Shown here: positions 5,839 to 9,855 of the stretch, one piece after another
How the letters are laid out: each line of letters opens with the position of its first letter
How positions within the stretch are numbered: the stretch's first letter is position 1
Assembly: GCA_022572105.1 (NCBI GenBank)
Contig: JACZWN010000090.1
Span: forward strand, 3,133-12,987
DNA length: 9,855 nucleotides
From: Pseudomonadota bacterium
GTDB taxonomy: Bacteria > Pseudomonadota > Alphaproteobacteria > Kiloniellales > J153
Reading direction: 5' to 3'
The notes under the pieces: generated by a model
What the model saw: the letters and a program-made list of their open reading frames with translations, nothing else
Databases searched by the model: none
What the model was told of the DNA's origin: nothing
Made by a program: the position numbers and the translations under genes

Positions 5839-7104
5839 ATGACACGGGTCCATATCGTCGGCGCCGGGATCGCCGGTTTGTCCTGCGCGGTGCGCCTCGC
5901 GGGCCGAGGCCGCGCGGTCACGCTCTACGAGGCCGCGGCCCAGGCCGGCGGCCGCTGCCGCTCCTACTTCGACGCGAAAATCGGGCGCACCATCGACAAC
6001 GGCAATCACATTCTGCTGTCGGCCAACGAGGCGGCGCTCTCCTACCTCGACGAGATCGGCGCGCGCCATACCCTCTGCGTGCCGCCGCGCGCGGTCTTCC
6101 CCTTCGTCGACGTGCGTAGCGGCGAGCGCTGGTGCATGCGGCCCAACGCCGGGCCGGTGCCGTGGTGGATTTTCGCGCCCGGGCGGCGCGCCCCGGGGAC
6201 CAGGGCCGGCTCCTATCTGGCCGGCCTGCGCCTGGCCTTCGCCGGCCCGGACCAGACCGTGGCGGATTTGCTGGACCCGGCCGACCCGCTCTGGGAGCGG
6301 TTCTGGGAGCCGCTCACCGTGGCGGCGCTCAACACCGCGCCGCGCGAGGCCTCGGCGCGCCTGCTGTGGCAGGTGGTCAAGGAGACCTTCGGGCGCGGCG
6401 AGGCCGCCTGCCGGCCGTTCATCGCCCGCGGCGGGCTGGGCGCCAGCTTCGTCGAGCCGGCGCTCGAGCTGCTCGGCGCGGCCGGCGCCGAGGTCTGCTT
6501 CAACCAGCGCCTGCGCGCGATCGATTTCGAGGCCGAGCGCGCCGCCGGGCTCCACTTCGCCGAACGCTCGGTTGCCGTGGAACCCGGCGAGCAGGTCGTG
6601 ATCGCCCTGCCACCGGCCGTCGCCGCCGCCCTGCTGCCGGGCCTCGAGGCGCCGGCGGACAGCCGGCCCATCGTCAACGGCCACATCCGCTTGCCCGCGC
6701 CCCCGCGCCTGGCGCCCGGCATGTCCGAGGACCGGCCGTTCCTGGGCCTGGTCGGGGGCGCGGCCCAGTGGCTGTTCCTGCGCGGCGACGTGGTCAGCCT
6801 GACGGTCAGCGCCGCCGCGGAGCTGGCCGAGCGCCCCAGCGAGGAGATCGCCGAGCGGTTCTGGGCCGATACCGCGGTCGCGCTCGATCTGGACCCGGAC
6901 CAACGGCCGCCGATCCGGATCGTCAAGGAGCGCCGCGCGACCTTCGCCCAGACCCCCCAAGCGCTGCGCCGGCGCGCGCCGGCGCGCACCAAGTGGCGCA
7001 ATCTCGTCCTTGCCGGGGACTGGACCGACACCGGTTTTCCGGCGACCATCGAGAGCGCCGTGCGCTCGGGCCGGGCGGCGGCCGGCATCGTCACGGAAAT
7101 TTGA
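5839..7104 (+). CDS. hpnE: Hydroxysqualene dehydroxylase HpnE (FAD-dependent)
   Basis: FAD-dependent amine-oxidase/phytoene-desaturase-like protein, 421 residues. In the known pathway HpnE reduces hydroxysqualene to squalene. The N-terminal Rossmann motif VGAGIAGLS carries Gly8, Gly10 and Gly13; Glu31 at the end of the second strand would hold the FAD ribose, and GGRCRS (37-42) is the following GG motif. TIDNGNHILL (about 53-62) is characteristic of HpnE. Near the C-terminus, LAGDWTDTGFPATIESA (from about 391) is the closing FAD-binding motif. The start has GGAG (5825-5828) ten bases upstream. A 20-base perfect palindrome lies in its coding region at 6966-6985. It follows hpnD closely, so it is in the same operon; 111 bases then separate it from shc. 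Confidence 0.92.
   Translation: MTRVHIVGAGIAGLSCAVRLAGRGRAVTLYEAAAQAGGRCRSYFDAKIGRTIDNGNHILLSANEAALSYLDEIGARHTLCVPPRAVFPFVDVRSGERWCMRPNAGPVPWWIFAPGRRAPGTRAGSYLAGLRLAFAGPDQTVADLLDPADPLWERFWEPLTVAALNTAPREASARLLWQVVKETFGRGEAACRPFIARGGLGASFVEPALELLGAAGAEVCFNQRLRAIDFEAERAAGLHFAERSVAVEPGEQVVIALPPAVAAALLPGLEAPADSRPIVNGHIRLPAPPRLAPGMSEDRPFLGLVGGAAQWLFLRGDVVSLTVSAAAELAERPSEEIAERFWADTAVALDLDPDQRPPIRIVKERRATFAQTPQALRRRAPARTKWRNLVLAGDWTDTGFPATIESAVRSGRAAAGIVTEI
6966..6985. repeat. 20-base perfect palindrome inside hpnE
   Basis: The decamer GCGCCGGCGC, itself palindromic, occurs twice in direct succession, making a perfect 20-base inverted repeat. It encodes an Arg/Ala/Pro stretch (about LRRRAPAR) just before the C-terminal FAD motif. 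The RNA or single-stranded DNA could fold into a strong stem. With coding GC this high it may be chance. Confidence 0.6.
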
Positions 7105-7215
7105 CGAAATTCGCCCTGCCGAGAGCCCGTCACCGCTTGCGCGAAGCCGAGCGCTACACTATTTTTTCTGTTTAGTTCCCGGGTCTTGGGGACCGGTGGG
7201 GCAAGGGCCTTTGGT
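7105..7215 (+). promoter_or_regulatory. Gap before shc with AT-rich patch; possible internal promoter
   Basis: This is the only sizeable gap inside the hopanoid cluster. The segment 7155-7174 is AT-rich, with six T in a row (7162-7167). TTGCGC (7137-7142) and TATTTT (7160-7165), with 17 bases between, make a weak sigma-70-like pair (3 and 4 of 6 matches). An alternative reading is attenuation or termination: CGCTTG (7134-7139) can pair with CGAGCG (7148-7153), including one G-U, but the T-run starts eight bases after the stem, which is too far for a normal intrinsic terminator. Either reading would let shc be controlled separately from hpnB-E. Confidence 0.25.
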
Positions 7216-9252
7216 ATGAGTCTTCTAGACCGTTTTTCCGAACCCGCGCGCGCGCCGAGGCCGGGACATCCTGGCTCGGAGCGGGCCAAGGAGACGGACC
7301 GCGGCAACCACGCGCCGCCCGCGGGCGGCCCGACGCTGGATCTCGACGACGACGCGCTCGGGCGGCTGATCCACGACACACATCGGGCCCTCAACAACCT
7401 GCAGCGCAGCGACGGCCATTGGGCGTTCGAGTTCGAAGCGGACGCCACGATCCCGGCCGAATACATCATGCTCCAGCATTTCCTGGGCGAGATCGACACC
7501 GGGCGCGAGCGGCGGATCGCCAACTACCTGCGCCAAATCCAAATGGAGTCCGGCGGCTGGCCGCTGTTCTACCGCGGCGAGGTCGACCTGAGCGCGACCG
7601 TCAAGGCCTACTTCGCGCTCAAGCTCGTCGGCGACGACCCGGCGGCGCCCCATATGACGCGCGCCCGCAACGCGATCCTCGAGCGGGGCGGGGCGGCGCG
7701 GTGCAACGTCTTCACCCGGATCTCGCTCGCCCTGTTCGGCCAGGTGCCCTGGCGTGCGGTGCCGGAGATGCCGGTGGAGATCATGTTGCTGCCGCGCTGG
7801 TTCCCATTCCACCTCTCCAAGGTGTCCTACTGGTCGCGCACGGTGATCGTGCCGCTGCTCATCCTCACGACCTTGAAGCCCCGGGCCCGCAACCCGCGCG
7901 GCGTGCGCATCGGCGAGCTGTTCCTGCACCACCCGGAGCACACGCGCTATCCCACGAACGGTTCGGGCGATGCGTTGAGCGTGTTTTTCGCCGGGCTCGA
8001 CTCGCTGCTCAAGACCGCCGGCCGGCGTTTCCCGCTGGGCAGCCGGCAATGGGCGATCGACAAGGCGGTCGAATTCATCACCCCGCGCCTCAACGGCGAG
8101 GACGGGCTGGGCGGCATCTTCCCGGCCATGGCCAACGCGGTCATGGCCTTCGAGGCGCTCGGCCGGCCGCGCGACGACACCGAGTTCGTTACCGCCCGCA
8201 AGGCGGTCGACAAGCTGCTGTTCGACCGCGGCCCCGAGATCACCTACTGCCAGCCCTGCCTGTCGCCGATCTGGGACACCTGCCTGGCGGCCCACGCGTT
8301 GCTGGAGGCGGGCGAGGATCCGGACGGCGCGGTCCTGCGGAAGGCCATCGACTGGCTGCTGGAGCGCGAAATCACCGACACTTGCGGCGACTGGTCCTGG
8401 CGCCGGCCGGGCCTGAAACCGGGCGGCTGGGCGTTCCAGTACTGGAACGACTACTATCCCGACGTGGACGACACGGCGGTCGTGGTCATGGCGCTCGACC
8501 GCGCCGGCGACCCGCGCTGCCGTCCCGCCATCGAGCGGGCCACCGAATGGATCCTCGGCATGCAGAGCAGCAACGGCGGCTGGGGCGCCTACGACGCCGA
8601 GAACGAGTACTATTACTTGAATGCCATTCCCTTCGCCGATCACGGGGCGCTCTTGGACCCGCCGACCGTGGACGTGACCGCGCGCTGCATTTCCATGCTG
8701 GCGCAACTCGGCTACGGCCGGGACGACCCCGCGGTGCGCCGCGGGATCGAGTTTCTGAAGCGCGAGCAGGAACCGGACGGTTCCTGGTACGGGCGCTGGG
8801 GTGTCAACTACATCTACGGCACCTGGTCGGCGCTTTCGGCGTTCAACGCCTGCGGCGACGACCTCTCGGCGCCGCACATCCGCAAGGCCGTCGACTGGCT
8901 CCGGGCGCGCCAGCGCGTCGACGGCGGCTGGGCCGAGGATTGCGCCACCTACTGGCCGGACCAGCGCCACGCCATGAAGGAGTCCACGGCCTCGCAGACC
9001 GCCTGGGCACTGCTCGGGCTGATGGCCGCGGGCGAAACCGATAGCGCGGCGGTCCGGCGCGGCGTGGCCTACCTGGAATCGGCCCCGCGCGACGGCGCCA
9101 AGTGGCGCGAGCCCTATTACACCGGGATCGGCTTCCCGCGCGTCTTCTACCTGAACTACCACGGCTACAGCGCCTACTTCCCGCTCTGGGCGCTGGCCCG
9201 CTATCGCAACCTGCGCCGCGGCGACGACCGGCGCGTGCGTTTCGGCATGTGA
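7216..9252 (+). CDS. shc: Squalene-hopene cyclase (HpnF)
   Basis: Membrane-associated class II triterpene cyclase, 678 residues, that cyclises squalene to hopene and hopanol. The protonating DxDD motif is DVDD at 416-419. QW repeats include QMESGGW (109-115), QSSNGGW (450-456), QEPDGSW (518-524) and QRVDGGW (566-572). Compared with the Alicyclobacillus enzyme, active-site aromatics appear kept: Trp353 (Trp312 there), Tyr459 (Tyr420), Trp528 (Trp489), Phe640 and Phe644 (Phe601 and Phe605), Tyr648 and Tyr651 (Tyr609 and Tyr612). This numbering is my manual alignment. The C-terminal motif reads GIGFP where GTGFP is common. A hydrophobic stretch near 211-220 fits the membrane-contact region. ATG 7216 has AAGGG (7203-7207) eight bases upstream; the TTG at 7186 would add ten glycine-rich residues. 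The stop overlaps the next start by four bases. Confidence 0.97.
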   Translation: MSLLDRFSEPARAPRPGHPGSERAKETDRGNHAPPAGGPTLDLDDDALGRLIHDTHRALNNLQRSDGHWAFEFEADATIPAEYIMLQHFLGEIDTGRERRIANYLRQIQMESGGWPLFYRGEVDLSATVKAYFALKLVGDDPAAPHMTRARNAILERGGAARCNVFTRISLALFGQVPWRAVPEMPVEIMLLPRWFPFHLSKVSYWSRTVIVPLLILTTLKPRARNPRGVRIGELFLHHPEHTRYPTNGSGDALSVFFAGLDSLLKTAGRRFPLGSRQWAIDKAVEFITPRLNGEDGLGGIFPAMANAVMAFEALGRPRDDTEFVTARKAVDKLLFDRGPEITYCQPCLSPIWDTCLAAHALLEAGEDPDGAVLRKAIDWLLEREITDTCGDWSWRRPGLKPGGWAFQYWNDYYPDVDDTAVVVMALDRAGDPRCRPAIERATEWILGMQSSNGGWGAYDAENEYYYLNAIPFADHGALLDPPTVDVTARCISMLAQLGYGRDDPAVRRGIEFLKREQEPDGSWYGRWGVNYIYGTWSALSAFNACGDDLSAPHIRKAVDWLRARQRVDGGWAEDCATYWPDQRHAMKESTASQTAWALLGLMAAGETDSAAVRRGVAYLESAPRDGAKWREPYYTGIGFPRVFYLNYHGYSAYFPLWALARYRNLRRGDDRRVRFGM

Positions 9253-9855
9253 CCGACTTCGGCGTCGTCACCGGACTCGCCTTCGAAGCCAGGCTGATCG
9301 AGAAAGCCTTCGCCCGCGAATGGCAACGGGCACCGGAAGTCGCTTGCGCCGGACCGGGCCCCGAGCGCGCCTGGGCCGTGGCGGCGCGGCTGGTCGCCGA
9401 GGGCGCGCGGGTGCTGGTGAGCTTCGGCCTCTGCGCCGGACTGGACCCGGCGCTCGAGGCCGGCGACCTGATGCTCGCCGAGGCGGTGATCGGGGTATCC
9501 GGGCGGGCGTTCCAGACCGACGCGGCGCGGCGCGGCACCCTGGCGGCGCGCTTGTCGGAGGCCGGCCTGCGGGTCGTGGGTGGCGCGGTGCTTGGCCAGG
9601 GGCGCCAGATCGGCCGCGCCGAGGACAAGGCCCGCGACGAGGGGCTGGCGGCGAAGCTCAACCAGGACAAGTTCGTCGAAATGGCGGAAAACGAAGAGTT
9701 TCTTTTGACCATCGCCGCCGACGGCTTGGGCAAGCGGACCTCGGCCTATGAATACCGGATCGCCGGGCGCGGCGGCCAGGGCATCGTCAACATCGACGTC
9801 GCCCGGGGCAAGAATAAAACCACCCATGTCGTCGCCGCGTTCACGGTTCAGGACA
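9249..9855 (+). CDS. Chimeric frame: HpnG phosphorylase N-terminus joined in frame to GyrA C-terminal-domain sequence, 3' partial
   Basis: GTG at 9249 overlaps the shc stop as GTGA, and no ribosome binding site is visible, so translation is probably coupled. Residues 1 to about 117-128 match the hopanoid-associated nucleoside phosphorylase HpnG, which releases adenine from adenosylhopane to give ribosylhopane. Visible HpnG stretches are GVVTGLAFEARLI at the start, VSFGLCAGLDPALEAGDLMLAEAV in the middle, then LRVVGGAVLGQ (about 107-117). The expected second half, with the VDMES-type motif and catalytic Asp, never arrives. From about residue 135 the frame instead reads as DNA gyrase subunit A: NQDKFVEMAENEEFLLTI, GKRTSAYEYR (161-170) and GRGGQG (173-178). 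The frame is open to the window end, 202 codons in. As it stands the phosphorylase would be inactive. Cause unresolved: real rearrangement or assembly join. Confidence 0.8.
   Translation, partial: MTDFGVVTGLAFEARLIEKAFAREWQRAPEVACAGPGPERAWAVAARLVAEGARVLVSFGLCAGLDPALEAGDLMLAEAVIGVSGRAFQTDAARRGTLAARLSEAGLRVVGGAVLGQGRQIGRAEDKARDEGLAAKLNQDKFVEMAENEEFLLTIAADGLGKRTSAYEYRIAGRGGQGIVNIDVARGKNKTTHVVAAFTVQD
9600..9665 (+). other. Junction zone between HpnG-like and GyrA-like sequence
   Basis: HpnG character is clear up to about 9599. RQIGRAEDKAR (9603-9635) could still be HpnG, since the family has a similar charged lysine-containing segment after its GAVLG strand. GyrA character is clear from about 9660 (NQDKFVEM). 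The change therefore falls within these roughly 60 bases, most likely near 9627-9650. No stop codon, insertion sequence end, long direct repeat or low-complexity tract is visible at the join. Codons ending in A or T number 13 of 117 before the join and 11 of 65 after 9660, a small difference that does not prove a foreign source. Confidence 0.65.
9640..9855 (+). pseudogene. gyrA: DNA gyrase subunit A C-terminal-domain fragment lacking its 5' part
   Basis: This segment encodes part of the DNA-wrapping beta-pinwheel of GyrA, the subunit that with GyrB introduces negative supercoils. FVEMAENEEFLLTIAADG, GKRTSAYEYRIAGRGGQG and VVAAF form one characteristic pinwheel blade; the acidic, polar residues before it fit the tail of the insertion that alphaproteobacterial GyrA carries between blades. 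The breakage-reunion domain with the active tyrosine, and the earlier blades, are absent: the frame joins HpnG sequence instead. Because gyrA is essential, a complete copy must exist elsewhere if this join is real. If the contig is misassembled, this is simply the interior of the true gyrA. The right end is cut by the window. Confidence 0.75.

Noticed and set aside
5044..6960. 638-codon open frame on the minus strand
   Set aside because: Antisense to hpnD and hpnE, both clearly real. It has low-complexity arginine/glycine/alanine composition and no motif.
7134..7167. Intrinsic terminator after hpnE
   Set aside because: The six-pair stem has an eight-base loop and the T-run begins eight bases after it, so the geometry is wrong for a standard terminator.
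7225..9162. 645-codon open frame on the minus strand
   Set aside because: Antisense to the squalene-hopene cyclase; its length comes from the scarcity of stop codons in GC-rich DNA.
1..9855. CRISPR array, tRNA or rRNA genes, transposase or phage genes
   Set aside because: No regularly spaced repeats, cloverleaf-like segment, ribosomal RNA stretch, transposase or phage protein was recognised by eye on either strand.

Overview
The window is a GC-rich, densely packed stretch that reads as alphaproteobacterial, plausibly of the Rhodospirillales type. This inference rests on the very high GC at third codon positions, the alphaproteobacterial hpnB-C-D-E-shc-hpnG gene order, and the style of the proteins. 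Every convincing gene lies on the + strand; the long minus-strand reading frames are GC-driven shadows.

Left part (1-2560): a leader of about 280 bases with an AT-rich patch and two strong consecutive hairpins, then three tightly spaced genes. These encode a HAD-superfamily phosphatase-like hydrolase, a class I glutamine amidotransferase-like protein and a YfbR-like HD-domain phosphohydrolase. Gaps of 26 and 21 bases with good ribosome binding sites suggest one transcript. Their biological link to each other, or to the next cluster, is not evident.

Middle and right part (2736-9252): after a 175-base gap comes a hopanoid lipid cluster. It comprises hpnB (membrane glycosyltransferase-like), hpnC and hpnD (paired squalene/phytoene-synthase-family enzymes), hpnE (FAD-dependent amine-oxidase-like) and shc/hpnF (squalene-hopene cyclase). 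From established work, HpnD makes presqualene diphosphate from farnesyl diphosphate, HpnC turns it into hydroxysqualene, HpnE reduces that to squalene, and Shc cyclises squalene to hopene. Stop/start overlaps (hpnC/hpnD and shc/hpnG) indicate translational coupling. A 111-base AT-containing gap before shc may hold an internal promoter.

Right edge (9249-9855): the most surprising part. The gene after shc begins as a hopanoid-associated nucleoside phosphorylase (HpnG), the expected next gene. After about 120-130 codons, and without leaving the reading frame, it becomes a clear DNA gyrase subunit A C-terminal-domain sequence that runs off the window. The catalytic second half of HpnG is absent. 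The cause is either a genuine in-frame rearrangement or, at least as likely, a chimeric assembly join; sequence alone cannot decide. Smaller oddities include a 23-base tandem duplication carrying the hpnC start site and a 20-base perfect palindrome inside hpnE.
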